In this document: positions 1 to 10,334 of the stretch, piece after piece
Layout of the letters: each line of letters opens with the position of its first letter
How positions within the stretch are numbered: the first letter of the stretch is position 1
Assembly: GCA_963514095.1 (NCBI GenBank)
Contig: OY741268.1
Span: 24,094,157-24,158,156 of the forward strand
Direction of reading: 5' to 3'
DNA: 64,000 bases
From: Eutrigla gurnardus
Lineage: Eukaryota > Chordata > Actinopteri > Perciformes > Triglidae
Notes under the pieces: model-generated
Seen by the model: only the letters and a program-made list of their open reading frames with translations
Databases searched by the model: none
Told to the model about the DNA's origin: nothing
Program-made: the position numbers and the translations under genes

Positions 1-1503
1 TATCTAGGAATAAAAATAACTCCAGATATCAACGACATAGTTCATACAAACTACGATCCAATTTTAAAATCAGTATCAGAATCCCTTAAAAGATGGTCAG
101 AGCTTCCCATTTCTATGATTGGCCGTGTCAACATTATTAAGATGAATATCCTACCAAAACTTTTATATTTATTCCAATCTATCCCTTTGCAGCCCCCTTC
201 TAATCTATTCCCCAAATTGAAAGAAATGACAACAAACTTTATTTGGAACAACAAACGCCCAAGGCTTAGACTCACCCTACTTTACCTGCCATTCGAAAGA
301 GGAGGACTGAAAGTTCCAAACTTTATCTGGTATTATTGGGCGGCCCAGATTAATGCAGCAATGTTCTGGTTCTCAGACAATTCCACAATACCCTGGGTCT
401 CAATAGAAAATGCCAATACATCTCCTCTCCCACTAAAGCTCTATCTGTATTCTAATACATTGAAAAATCTGCTTAAAGACACCCATAACCCATTCGTCAA
501 GAATACAATAAGAGTCTGGTATAAAATTCAATCTTACTTTAAAATAGACCCAGTTATTTCAGGCTTTACACCGATCTGGGGAAATAGCAGATTTTCTCCA
601 GGCAAAAGGGACCTCGGCTTTAAATTGTGGGCAGAGAGAGGGATTAGTATGGATATGTATAATGAGGATGGTCTGCTTTACAGCTTTGATGATTTAAAAA
701 CAATCTATAATATACCTTCAAAACATTTTTTCAAATACCTACAAATTAGGAGTTATATTTTAACAGCACTCAAACAGTCCCCCTATAGACCACCTTTGTC
801 TACTCTCGAACAGGCTGTTATTGATCATCTTAAAGGACGCGGACAGGTCTCTTTGATTTACAAGATCCTTGTGAATGAATCTAAAGAATCATCAGATAAA
901 AGTAGATTGGCCTGGTCTAGAGATTTGGATGTAGAGATAACTGAGGACGAATGGAAGAGAGTTTGCCATGATGCACAAACCCAGACTATCAATACCAGAT
1001 ACAAACTTTTACAATTTAAATGGATCATGCGTACATACATAACTCCCTCTCTGCTACATCGCTTTGATAATAATAACCCAGATGTATGTATTAAATGTGG
1101 TCTCGAAGAAGGAATATTGTTTCACTGCCTCTGGAGCTGCCCTAATATTAAAAGTTTTTGGGAAAAGGTAATTGAAACTATTTCAGATGTGATTTGCACC
1201 GTGTTGCCTGTCTGCCCCCGCATTTTTATCCTTGGAGTACTTCCACCAGATTTACAGTTGTCAAGTTTGAACAAAAAAATTTTTATTCTCTGCTCCCTAC
1301 TGGCTAAACACTGTATAGCAGTCACATGGAAAAGTACAGAGACTCCGACAGTGAGTCATTGGCTCAAAAGCCTCTCCAACTGTTTAGCTTTAGAAAAATT
1401 GACATATGCCTCCAAGGGGAAAATGAAAATGTTCTTTAAAGTGTGGGGACAATTTATGGGATTTCTTGAGAGCCACCAAGCAAGGGATTTACTTGATATT
1501 TAG
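1..1503 (+). CDS. LINE ORF2 protein, C-terminal part (partial)
   Basis: The visible 500 codons follow the reverse transcriptase catalytic domain of L1-clade ORF2 proteins. The start shows the family block YLGIKI...LKRWSELPISMIGRVNIIKMNILPK, typical of the thumb region. Further on are the conserved GGLKVPNF segment and, near the end (about 1085-1165), a Cys/His cluster CIKCG...HCLWSCP of the kind found at the C terminus of L1 ORF2. The frame is open from the window edge, so there is no start codon here; the stop is the TAG at 1501-1503. The product would act in target-primed reverse transcription of its own RNA. Identity as L1-type is secure; the subfamily is not. Confidence 0.85.
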   Translation, partial: YLGIKITPDINDIVHTNYDPILKSVSESLKRWSELPISMIGRVNIIKMNILPKLLYLFQSIPLQPPSNLFPKLKEMTTNFIWNNKRPRLRLTLLYLPFERGGLKVPNFIWYYWAAQINAAMFWFSDNSTIPWVSIENANTSPLPLKLYLYSNTLKNLLKDTHNPFVKNTIRVWYKIQSYFKIDPVISGFTPIWGNSRFSPGKRDLGFKLWAERGISMDMYNEDGLLYSFDDLKTIYNIPSKHFFKYLQIRSYILTALKQSPYRPPLSTLEQAVIDHLKGRGQVSLIYKILVNESKESSDKSRLAWSRDLDVEITEDEWKRVCHDAQTQTINTRYKLLQFKWIMRTYITPSLLHRFDNNNPDVCIKCGLEEGILFHCLWSCPNIKSFWEKVIETISDVICTVLPVCPRIFILGVLPPDLQLSSLNKKIFILCSLLAKHCIAVTWKSTETPTVSHWLKSLSNCLALEKLTYASKGKMKMFFKVWGQFMGFLESHQARDLLDI

Positions 1504-1742
1504 ATTGTCATTTCTGATGCCAGTGCAAAATTTTGGAGCATAATTTCTATAGAAAATGCAGGTTGTAATTACTCATGTATCTCTAAGTATTATTATTTAC
1601 TTGTGATTTTTTTTTTTAGGTATTGTTATTTACTTGTGATTTGTTTTTTATTTGTTTTATATGTGAATATTTGTATTTGTCTATATGTTTATTTGTTGAA
1701 AAATTTGAAAAGCCAATAAATATATTTCTAAAAAAAAAAAAA
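1..1742 (+). mobile_element. 3' part of an L1-type non-LTR retrotransposon (LINE)
   Basis: The left edge of the window lies inside a LINE. An open frame runs without a stop from base 1 to 1503, followed by about 230 bp of AT-rich 3' untranslated sequence, an AATAAA at about 1717, and a run of A at 1730-1742. This is the standard 3' end of an L1-like element: ORF2 end, short UTR, poly(A) tail. The 5' end, including endonuclease and most of the reverse transcriptase, lies outside the window, so full length cannot be judged. The open frame suggests a fairly young copy. Confidence 0.88.
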
Positions 1743-2057
1743 CATTGTATAATGGTGAAATCGGACTGTTTTTACTTGTTGAAGAGCCATAAATGACATA
1801 AAATAACACCCATTATTAAGAACACTCTGGCCTGTTCGAGGGTGATGACGTTTAATGTCCCCAACAGGGTTTTATTGAGCAACTTGTTAGCAACAGCCTT
1901 TTTATCACAGGTAGAAGCTTCAAAACTCACAGGGTATTTACCGACGTGTTTTATGTCGTAGAACAAAACGTGAAACCCACATAAGCTTTTGTTAACCACA
2001 GACCTTATTTGACCAAAATCCCATTCAAAAAACGTATTGACTTTTAGACGAGGGAAC
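1743..2057. other. No gene recognised
   Basis: Unique-looking AT-rich sequence between the LINE poly(A) and the next inverted-repeat element. An open stretch of 102 codons exists on the minus strand (1772-2080) but shows no motif I recognise and runs into the repeat boundary, so I do not call a gene. Confidence 0.5.
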
Positions 2058-2866
2058 CGGGGGTGCAGTCGAATAGTCAAAAAATAAGGAACTCCTATTC
2101 CTATCTCCTATTCCTTGACCTCTGGGGAAAACGTCACGGGGTTAAGGAAAGGCGATAGGAGAACTCAAAAGGACTTAGGAATAGTCGACCGCGGTGCTCA
2201 GAGAATCCGACCGGACTTTCACTAAGCTACGTCATTATAACGCGGCCGCTGATGATTGACAGCTGATGATCGGCACCGGCGATTGATGTGCGTCTGCGCT
2301 GGAGAAACTACAATAATGGACTACAAAAAACGCATCGTCCACTTCTCCACATGTTGGTTTTATAAACAGCTGGTTCACTGACCGGCTTCAGGTCCAGCTC
2401 CTCCTTCCTGTTTGACCGTTGTTTTATTTACGTTTCATTTGTGGTTTTAGTTTCGTTTTTGTCAAGTTTGTAACATGATTGAAATAAATAAAAAAAAAAA
2501 CATTCAATTATTATCACTGTCCACACATTTATCATCACTATTCCAAATACTATATGTCTGCATGAAAGTTAATGTTAAATATGCAAATGCACATATCGTT
2601 TGTTTTCATTAACGGCCGAGGTGTGCGTCACTTTAAATGTTGCTCTCGCAAAGAATTGTGGGTCGGTGTAATCTCCTTTCCTATCGCATAGGAAGGTCCG
2701 TTGCATCCTATGCTAAAGGAGCTCTGAAAGGAAGCATTGGAGCTCCTTTCCTTTGCATTTAGAGAATTCGAACAGCTCTTATCATGGCGGCCACTTGTTT
2801 ACTTCCGGGTCACTTCTTCAGTTAGGAACCTTCCTAAGCAAAAAAGACTATTCGACTGCACCCCGG
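2058..2866. mobile_element. Short non-autonomous DNA transposon (MITE-like) with terminal inverted repeats
   Basis: The ends match in inverted orientation: GGGGTGCAGTCGAATAGTC near 2060-2078 and its complement GACTATTCGACTGCACCCC at 2846-2864. Subterminal sequence is also loosely inverted, with repeated TCCTATTCCT/AGGAACCTTCCT motifs on both sides. The 0.8 kb interior has no coding capacity. A partial extra copy of the terminal motif lies at about 2916-2932. I cannot assign a superfamily; a clear target-site duplication was not identified. Confidence 0.6.
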
Positions 2867-2879
2867 AATTGCTAAAAAT

Positions 2880-4226
2880 GCTAACGGACTTCCGGGTTTA
2901 CTGGCAGACTCTATGGGTGCAGTCCAATAGTCTATTTGCATATACTGCAGAGACCGACCACCGCCCGCTAGTGTCAATCTTCTCTAAGCCCCTTCTCAGT
3001 GCACCAAAGCGCCTGCAGAGCATGCTCCTTACACTGCAGAACTACTGCCTTAACCACTTGCCAACGCCTCACACAGATACGGAAACACACAGAGGAGGAT
3101 GTGTGTCTTCAAACACTCAAGTCGGTCGTGCTGGGCGGATGGCCAGAACACAAAGAGGAGAGCCCCATGGCCATCAGAGATTACTGGGCCATCAGAGATG
3201 AAATAAGCGCACAGGACGGTGTGCTTTTTAGGAGCCAGCGAGTCATCATTCTGAAATCTATGCGCCCCGAGATGCTGAGACGGATCCACTACAACCACGT
3301 GGGGGGTGAGGCTTGTTTCAGACAGGCCCGCGATACTCTCTACTGGCCAAACATGCAGGGAGAAATCAAAGACTATGTACAACAGTGTTCAGTGTGTAAT
3401 GAGTATGCACACGAGCAACAGAAGGAGACTATGATGTCACACCCGCTCCCCACACGTCCCTGGCAGCTGGTGAGCATGGACAGACTGTGGAGGTCAGTTT
3501 GACTGTGGAGAGTTTCGGGCGTTTGCGAGGGAGTGGGGCTTCGAACATGTCATGTCCTCCCCGAGACACCCAAAGGCTAATGGCAAGGCAGAGTCTGCAG
3601 TGAAGATTGCGAAGAGCCTATGCAGAAAAGCAGACCGTGCCGACGAGGACCCCTGGAAGGCTTTTCTGCACTGGAGGAACACGCCCACTGAGGGCATGCA
3701 CTGCAGCCCAGCACAGCGACTGATGTCACGGAGGCTGAGAACTCTTCTCCCTGTGGCCGACCAGCTGCTAGAGCCTCAGGTCACCACTGGGGTTACAGAC
3801 AAGCTGAGAGTGAAGCGTCAGGCAGCGAAGCTGACTTACGACAGATCTGCGAGGGATCTGCCGGAGCTGAACGTCGGCCAGCCCATCAGGATGAAACCAC
3901 TCCCGGGCGACAGGACGGGCCGATGGAGGAGAGGTGTATGCTTGCAGCAGGTGGGAACGCGGTCCTATCTCATCAACGTGGAGGGAACCGCGTATCGGCG
4001 CAACAGGCTCGATCTCCGACCAGCAGAGGTTTCCCATCCACAGCCAGCAGCTCACGAAGAACGGCCACCTGAGCAGCCTGTGGACGCGGGTGCAGCTGAC
4101 GGGGGCCATGCAGGCGGGGGCAATACAGAGGAAGTCGTCAGCAGCCCTGCGACGTCTCCAAGGTTATCAGCCCCGAGGTCACCGCCATCTCCCTCACGGG
4201 CTGTGTCCACACCATGCCGTGCATAA
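2880..4226 (+). pseudogene. Broken pol of a Gypsy-type LTR retrotransposon (RNase H end and integrase)
   Basis: Three reading-frame pieces in order match Gypsy (Metaviridae) pol. At about 2920-3060 is an RNase H C-terminal segment (TDHRPLVSIFSKPL followed by RLQSMLLTLQ). After a frame change, about 3060-3490 encodes the linker and the integrase zinc-binding region (H...H at HYNHVGG with CSVC). About 3510-4226 encodes the end of the integrase core (EWGFEHVMSSPRHPKANG with the catalytic-type E) and the C-terminal part. The middle of the integrase catalytic core is missing between the second and third pieces, and the frames do not join. The copy cannot make a working integrase. Confidence 0.8.
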
Positions 4227-4318
4227 CAGGGCCGGGCCTTCTCCCGGAGCGGGAGGCATATAAAGCCTCCGGACAGACTTGACCTTTAGGCCATACACTG
4301 AGCTGAGACTGACACGCG

Positions 4319-4344
4319 CTCGCACACACACACACGCTGGCACA

Positions 4345-4388
<44 letters not shown>
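4319..4388. repeat. CA microsatellite
   Basis: Alternating CA dinucleotide, imperfect at first (CACACGCTGGCACACGCG) and then a pure run to about 4387. It lies just downstream of the Gypsy pol remnant. Confidence 0.95.
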
Positions 4389-4390
<2 letters not shown>

Positions 4391-4559
4391 CGGGACAGTG
4401 GATTATTGTTTAAAAAAAAAGAAAAGAAAGAAAAGATGGTCAGTTCGAATGTTCTTATGCGGTTGTTTTGTGCATGTGTAACAGGCATTGAAAAATGGCT
4501 TGTTTTGTAAAACAGTTACCCCATCCCATTTTTTTTGTTTTATTACATATAAACCTAAT

Positions 4560-4722
4560 GGTAGTAACGAAGTTATATCTTCATGCCACTAGATGGCACT
4601 GTTGTGCTGTGGCACAGTAGTGGGTTGTCATGGAGACCGTAGCTCAAGCACTCAGAATATAAACGCTGTTTACTTGAGAAAGACCGAACTTGTGTTGCTC
4701 TCCACTTCCTTTAACCCACAGG
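4560..4722 (+). repeat. LTR-like segment, copy 1
   Basis: Downstream of the pol remnant, where a 3' LTR would be expected. It contains AATATAAACGCTGTTTACTT, an AACTTGTGTTGCTC block, and ends in CCTTTAACCCACA. The final 66 bp recur almost exactly 831 bp downstream. Ending in CA and repetition fit an LTR, but a matching TG start was not fixed. The sequence after the CA reads GGTATGT, which resembles a splice donor. Confidence 0.5.
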
Positions 4723-5484
4723 TATGTTTTTTAACTGTTTTAATTGTGACTAATATAGCAAACAAATCTGTAAGCAATACGTTCGCTCTTGTAATGCTTG
4801 GAGAGCTCTGTGGTGATTTTGAAGTGTTTTGGATGTTGTTGCTGAGGTTGTTGCCGGCGAGCTAACAGAGGCTGCTTGTCGTTGGCCAGCCGCCGTCAGT
4901 GAAGGTTCCGTTCTCTTGTCATGTTAATGTTTAAGTGTATGTAAAATGTATGTGAAGTTTTCCTGTACTTTGTATCGTTTTGTTTGTCCAGCCAGTGCTC
5001 TGTGTAGACTTATGTCAGTTTCGTTTGTCGGACACTGTCAATGTAGCAGTTATTGCCGTTAGTGTCTTCAGTTGGTGTGCGCATGCATGTAAACGCCGCC
5101 TGCCGTTCGCGTCGTCAGTTGGTGTGCGCGTTCGTGTGAGCGCCGGCTGCCGGCAGTGTCGTCAATTGGTGTGCGCATTCACGTGAACACAAGACGTGAT
5201 GTTCTATTTTGGCATCGTATTCTATGTGCCACTTTGAAGCATGTTATTAATTGATCATACTATGATGTTTGTTCTGTGTACTGCTGTGAGTTTCATGATC
5301 TTCTCTATTTAAAGGGTTCTGTTGTGTGTGTGAAATGTATTGTGTAGGATATATATATATATATTATTGATCTACTTGTGTATTTGTTTTATGATCTTTC
5401 ACTGCCATTTACAGTATATATATAATTGTTGTTGTTGATATTTACTATAATGATGTTCAAATATATTTACTTGATCTTGACCTG
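4723..5484. other. Low-complexity intervening sequence, no gene
   Basis: Lies between the two LTR-like segments. It contains three GT/CG-rich approximate repeats around GTCAGTTGGTGTGCGC (about 5068-5175) and short TA runs at 5350-5364. No coding region is recognisable. Confidence 0.5.
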
Positions 5485-5553
5485 AGAATATAAACGCTGT
5501 TTACTTGAGAAAGACATAACTTGTGTTGCTCTCCACTTCCTTTAACCCACAGC
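5485..5553 (+). repeat. LTR-like segment, copy 2
   Basis: Near-identical repeat of the end of copy 1: AATATAAACGCTGTTTACTT through CTTTAACCCACA, with small differences in the middle (GACCGAAC versus GACATAAC). It is followed by different sequence from copy 1, so the repeat boundary is sharp at the CA end, as expected of an LTR terminus. Confidence 0.5.
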
Positions 5554-5959
5554 GCAATCCAGCCTGTGGTCTTTTTACCTGCCCAGATACCCCCTAGGTC
5601 TGGCGCCGGTAACACATGCTTTGATACTGCTATTTTGTGGTTATAGTTCTGCAAATGTCCTGGTTCCTATTGACTTACTGTCTCGTCTTGATACACTATT
5701 TCTATTGCACTATTTTGATATGTCGATATGAGCACTAATGTTCTAAAGACTGATACTATCCATGTTATTGTTTGGTATTGTGTTATACTAAAGGAAGGGA
5801 GATGTTGTAGGGTAGCCGACAGCTCCCTCTAGTGGGCTTGTGTGTGTATGGACACGGGCAGTCGTCACGCGTCAGTCCTGTTATGCGCTAACTCGTCCAA
5901 AACATATTACTATGTTCTTCTATTCTTCTATGCACCTTCACTTGCAACAGACGCCTCTG

Positions 5960-6715
5960 ATTTGCGAGGTAACTTCAGGGATAACTCTGGGTTTTCCGTC
6001 CTACGACGCTGGTTCACTTCTACCGGGGTAGATCGCCATGGTAGACTACTCCGCAGAGCTAACCTGCTCCGGAGCAGGTTATGTTCCTGATACGAGATCA
6101 ACGTGGAGAAAAACACCGCCTACTGACCAATGAGCTCTGATGAGGTTGGCATCAGCATTTGTCCCGTGGAGCTCGGTGCGCGGATAAAAAAATAGCTCTG
6201 TGGATCTTGAGAGGGACTCTTCGGAGAACTCGAGTGTTCAGAGACCGGCAAAAGCATTTTTCCTTCCCTGACGATGTTTTTATATGAGAGATCCAGATTC
6301 TCATCGGAGGGAATGACTTTTCTGTGTCAGCGTACAGCCTACTGACCACTTTGAATTATGTTTTATATTTATTTTATTTGCTCCCAAATCCGCCGGGATT
6401 GCCGCTGAGAGAATTAGGCTGATATTGTCATACACCACGCCATTAGAATACATCTAAGCAACACGTTCATTTTTTAAAGTATTTTTTTTCTGCGTTTTAT
6501 TGCGGGAAACTCTCCCACTTATCACCGCACTTGAAATCGATGTAATCAGTCAGATCGCGTAGTGCCCTTATGATTGGGCAGTCATTTACGTCTTTAATAC
6601 GACACGCATTCACACAGTCGGCTGAGTTTTTGCCAGCTGAACTTCCAGCATTTGGCAGATGAAAAAAAGCCTTTTTCTTTCCCTGAAGATGTTTTGAGAG
6701 ATCCAGATGAATATG
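5960..6715 (+). repeat. Unclassified modular dispersed repeat, copy 1
   Basis: Shares long near-identical blocks in the same orientation with 10,335-11,009. Shared blocks include GAGGTAACTTCAGGG, GGAGAAAAACA(A/C)CGCCTACTGAC, TTTTCTGTGTCAGCGTACA, AAATCCGCCGGGATTGCCGC and GCCAGCTGAACTTCC. The opening GTAACTTCAGGG...CTGGGTTTTCC resembles ends of teleost PIF/Harbinger-type non-autonomous elements, but that assignment is from memory and uncertain. No protein is encoded. Confidence 0.65.
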
Positions 6716-6719
6716 GTGA

Positions 6720-7250
6720 TATAACAGTAAAAATGTCAAATATCGCTACTTTTGTTCATGAAAAGCTAACATACCAGAATGCATGGTTTTATACTGTAAT
6801 GGCAGTGAGATTAAAAAATGTGGTTTGAATGGAAGTCAATGGGGCATTTTTGGCCAGTAGGTGTCCAGAGGGAGTATCTGGTACTACAGAAAAAATACTA
6901 ATGCAATCAAATAAATTGTGTTGCTAATCTTTGACATATCCAAGCCTCTAATCCCCACCAAAACCCCATCCACCTCCTAATTATTATATGGAAAATAACT
7001 CATTTTTTGTGTTTTTTGGCAATAAAAAATGAAAAAATGAAAATAATTAAACTGGGATTTAAAGGGTTAAAATCCTGAAACTGAATGAATGTTTGGTAGT
7101 TTTGAGCAAGGTGGAAGTTGTTTATGAGATTTATAAAAAAAAAAAGTAAAAAAAAATATTGATGTATGATGATTTTATAGCAGTTTGTAAGTGCGTGGCT
7201 TTTTTGCCACGAAGGTGTCCAGAGGGTGCAAAATGCATCAATAGAATACA
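6720..7250. other. AT-rich repeat-like sequence, no gene
   Basis: Contains a segment around 6800-6890 (GGAAGTCAATGGGGCATTTT, GTGTCCAGAGGG) whose second motif recurs at 7217 (GTGTCCAGAGGG). This suggests decayed dispersed repeats. Poly(A)-rich runs are frequent. No coding evidence. Confidence 0.4.
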
Positions 7251-7335
7251 AGATACAAGATTCACTTTATTGTCACTATACGAGTACAGCGAAATTGCAA
7301 TATCACTAATCCAATCAGCAAGAAGCTCGATGTCC
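7250..7335 (-). mobile_element. LINE/SINE 3'-tail fragment
   Basis: The motif TTCACTTTATTGTCACTATA followed by ACAGCGAAATTGC is a widespread teleost repeat end; read on the minus strand it ends the element. Only about 80 bp are recognisable. Confidence 0.45.
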
Positions 7336-7574
7336 TCAACAGAACGTCCCTTCAGGGCAGGCAGGTTCCCCCGAACCAGAGCTTCTCGTCAAGAAGATTT
7401 AAAAGAAGTGAAATAAAAAATCATTGGATTTCAAAAATATAACTAAAAAGAAAAGTTCTTGCCAAAAATCAACACAGCCAAAAGTATCACCAAATATAAA
7501 AGAAACAAAAAAAAAACATGAGGTGCAAGGGCATGAGGGTTAAATCAATGTTATGTCACTCCTCTTCATCTTGC

Positions 7575-7665
7575 AGATTCAAGTTCAAAATACTTTATTG
7601 TCCCCCAATGGGGCAATTTGTAGACAGCATACAAATCCAAGTCACACAATCACACACACAATAAT
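7575..7665 (-). mobile_element. Second retroelement 3'-tail fragment
   Basis: AAAATACTTTATTGTCCCCC followed by AATGGGGCAATTTG is a related repeat end of a different subfamily from the one at 7250. It is followed by AT-rich and CA-rich low-complexity sequence to about 7760. Confidence 0.45.
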
Positions 7666-7764
7666 AAAAAATAAAAAAAACACTATACAGTCAATAAATA
7701 GTAGTCAATAAAAAAATATATATAAAATAATAAAACACATACACTATATATTTAAATATGTACA

Positions 7765-8001
7765 ATATATATATAGATTCTTTATCCTCACACACACATT
7801 CATACACTGATGGCAGAGGCACAGCAGGATCTAACTCATTCATACACATTCACACCGATGGCGCAGCATCGGGGGCCATTTGGGGGTTCAGTATCTTGCC
7901 CAAGAACACTTCAGTATTCAGACTGGAGGAGCTGGGATTTAAACTGCCAATCTTCTGATTGGAGGACAACTCGCACTACCTCTGAGCCACAGCCGCCCCC
8001 G
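7765..8001 (-). mobile_element. tRNA-derived SINE
   Basis: Read on the minus strand from 8001 the sequence starts GGGGCGGCTGTGGCTCAGAG. This holds an A-box-like TGGCTCAGAGGT, followed by a degenerate B-box (AGTTTAAATCCC), then the body CTCCTCCAGTCTGAA and CTTGGGCAAGATACTGAACC. This is the familiar teleost tRNA-headed SINE. It ends in AT-rich sequence on the low-coordinate side. Confidence 0.75.
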
Positions 8002-8060
8002 AATTGGGAGCGGAAGATGAATCATGGCGAAGCAGCTCTGCTGAGACTGACCATACCTAA

Positions 8061-9619
8061 CTAAACAGGTGGGTCGTAGGGAAGCCCCAGCTGAGCGAAG
8101 AGCATTGGGTCTCTGCTTTGGAGGTGAGCAAATATTCTCCTGATGGCTTCCCGTCCTTTCTTCTTCACCGTGTCAATGAGGCAGCGTGCTCTGTCTGCGC
8201 TGGTGTTGTTCTCCTGAATGATACAGTCTTTCTCTCCCTCGCTCAAGACGCCATCCGCTAAAAGGTTATCCAGCAGCTGATTAATTAGCTCTCTCGACAT
8301 TTTCCCCACAAGGCCTGGCCTCACTCTGGCAAGCTCCTCTTCTAGGAAAACAAAAAGAATAACACGACTCAGATTTGGGGCTCTCAAGGAGGTTCATGAT
8401 ATCAAAAACATTAAGTTACACTGAAATACTAGTGTGGACGTGACTGATTAATGTTACTGTGTGTAATAACAAGCTCAAGGTTCTGTGAAGAACATTATAA
8501 GATGTTACTGTATTAATGTTCAACCATTTAAACTTCATTTTTATGATCTACCGGTCATAACCTCCAGGATGATGAACGTTATGTGAAAGAGTTCGTATGA
8601 CACTTACCATACATCATCTGAATATCACCAGTTCTTTGATAGTCATCTGAAATGAAATGCAAACAAACATATAAATACATGTGGTTGACTAAATAGGGGT
8701 GATACAGGTAGCTTGAATACACAGAATATTATTATAGCCACTGACTTTTTCGAATTGTGCAGGTCCACACGGGTCCAGACTCATCTGTCAGTGTGAGCTG
8801 GAAATTACTCTCCGGGTTTCTAATAAACACTTCATAGTAGTTTGGGTCATAGCCGTCATATCTGAGCTTTAAGTTCTGTGAAAGAAATACATAAAAAGAG
8901 AAATGGAACAGATTTAGACTTTGATTCAGGGTACATTTTGTCAAAAATGAGATGATATTCTAATTAAGATTGAAGAGATCGTCAGATGGGGAGCCAAAGA
9001 AAAATAAAGAGGCTGTGTTTTCTAAAAGAAAAGAAGAAAAACGTACCTGAGGGCAAATTTCTGCAGCGCTCTGATCGGCTGTGAGGATGAAACGATCGCG
9101 CATTTTCAGGGACTTTGCTGGGTATGGCTTCTGAATCATTTTGAATCCATTGGATGATTCTTTGTTTTTTATCGACTGTGGGGGGGGGACAAGAAAGAGA
9201 ACATCGTCAGTGCAAAGAAGCTTCGTGGCTACAGAAACCAACGTTGCTGCCTGTAAGTATGAATCAACACGATGATGGTAACAACCTGTTGTAGGGCAGG
9301 GTCAGGAGGGATCAGATAAAGATGCAGCGTGAGGAACGATTTGTCGGTCTTGTATATTAACACTTTGCAGTTAACTTTCACTGGAAAGCCGGCTTCATCA
9401 AGACTCCTCTTGGAGAGAAAGTGTCTGCGATTAGCTGATGGTCCACAAAGGGCTCTGCTGGGGGAGGAGGGAAAAATATAGATCTATAAGCATAAGTTTG
9501 ATGTAAAATTGAAAACAGTGCGAGTCATTTTCTACAAAAGTTCATTGATACCATAAAACAAGGAAATGACTCACGGCCCTGTGCTCCAATTCGGAGGCGG
9601 TGTCGACGAGCTTCCATAA
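8061..9619 (-). CDS. UPA-CARD protein (FIIND C-terminal half plus CARD), NLRP1/CARD8-like
   Basis: Six exons join in one frame: 9575-9619, 9286-9457, 9047-9175, 8746-8875, 8608-8646, 8061-8341, all with GT-AG sites and matching phases. Exon 1 encodes a Ser/Pro linker (YGSSSTPPPNW). Exons 2-4 encode a UPA subdomain (GFPVKVNCKVLIY, LTLHLYLIPPDPALQQ, YDGYDPNYYEVFIRNPESNFQL), the C-terminal half of the FIIND domain of NLRP1 and CARD8. The last exon encodes a CARD closest to caspase-1-type CARDs (MSRELINQLLDNLLADGVLS, RARCLIDTVKKKG). UPA-CARD fragments of NLRP1/CARD8 assemble inflammasomes and recruit caspase-1; that role here is inference. No start codon, ZU5, NACHT or LRR exon was found upstream to 10,330, where repeats begin. 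The 5' end is therefore unresolved: either missing exons or a true short gene. Confidence 0.78.
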
Positions 9620-10330
9620 CTGCCAAAATAAAAAAGGTACATCATTACATTACAAATTCTACAACTTATTCTATAATATATTTATATTTCAGCACTGCTT
9701 AACTTAGGAAAATGTGTTCTTATCAATATGGTACATAGTACACAGAAGAAGAGAAAATCCATTCAAGGATATCATAAAATATAAAATCTAACAGACCAAA
9801 CATGTAGCTGCATGTGGAAAGAATCAAAAGCATTCAAACCACAAAAAGAGTCGCTATTAAATGATGTTCATAAAACTTTACGTGGGAATATTAATATAAA
9901 TGCTTGAAAGAGATATTAATGAGGTGGGCCTTGCTCCACTGATGGTTGTACATGGACACAAATGTTCCAATTTTTGAGGTTGACCTCAGGCCTCCCACTG
10001 GAAGTCAGATTCCAGGGGAGTGGATCTATCAAACAGCGTACCTCTACCTTTGTACACTACTAATTACTAACGTCTGAATTGCGTGTTACAGTGTACCCCC
10101 TCTGCCTTTTTGTCTTTACACACGTTTTGTTGGAAGACGATTGTAGGCCTATGGATTGAAAGAATTAAAAACTAAACAAAAATAATACATTTAAGAAACC
10201 TGTACCTAGGTGCAGTCTGTCTGCTTGTTGAGGCAGTCGATGCCAGAGTCACCAAAGCAACGTCAGAGCTTCAGATTCGGGCAAGGTTGAAACCAAGAGA
10301 TCTGAGATGATTTTGGAGTCCAGAGGCCTG
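9620..10330. other. No confident feature
   Basis: AT-rich sequence upstream of the first visible UPA-CARD exon. A candidate coding stretch on the minus strand around 9,920-10,040 could not be tied to a splice structure. It may hold an untranslated first exon, but I cannot support one. Confidence 0.4.
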
Positions 10331-10334
10331 TACG

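Noticed and set aside
1772..2080. 102-codon minus-strand open frame
   Set aside because: No motif recognised and it crosses the boundary of the inverted-repeat element at 2058.
5597..5612. Possible retroviral primer-binding site TGGCGCCGGTAAC
   Set aside because: It begins about 45 nt after the LTR-like end; a primer-binding site should follow almost immediately, so the match is not meaningful.
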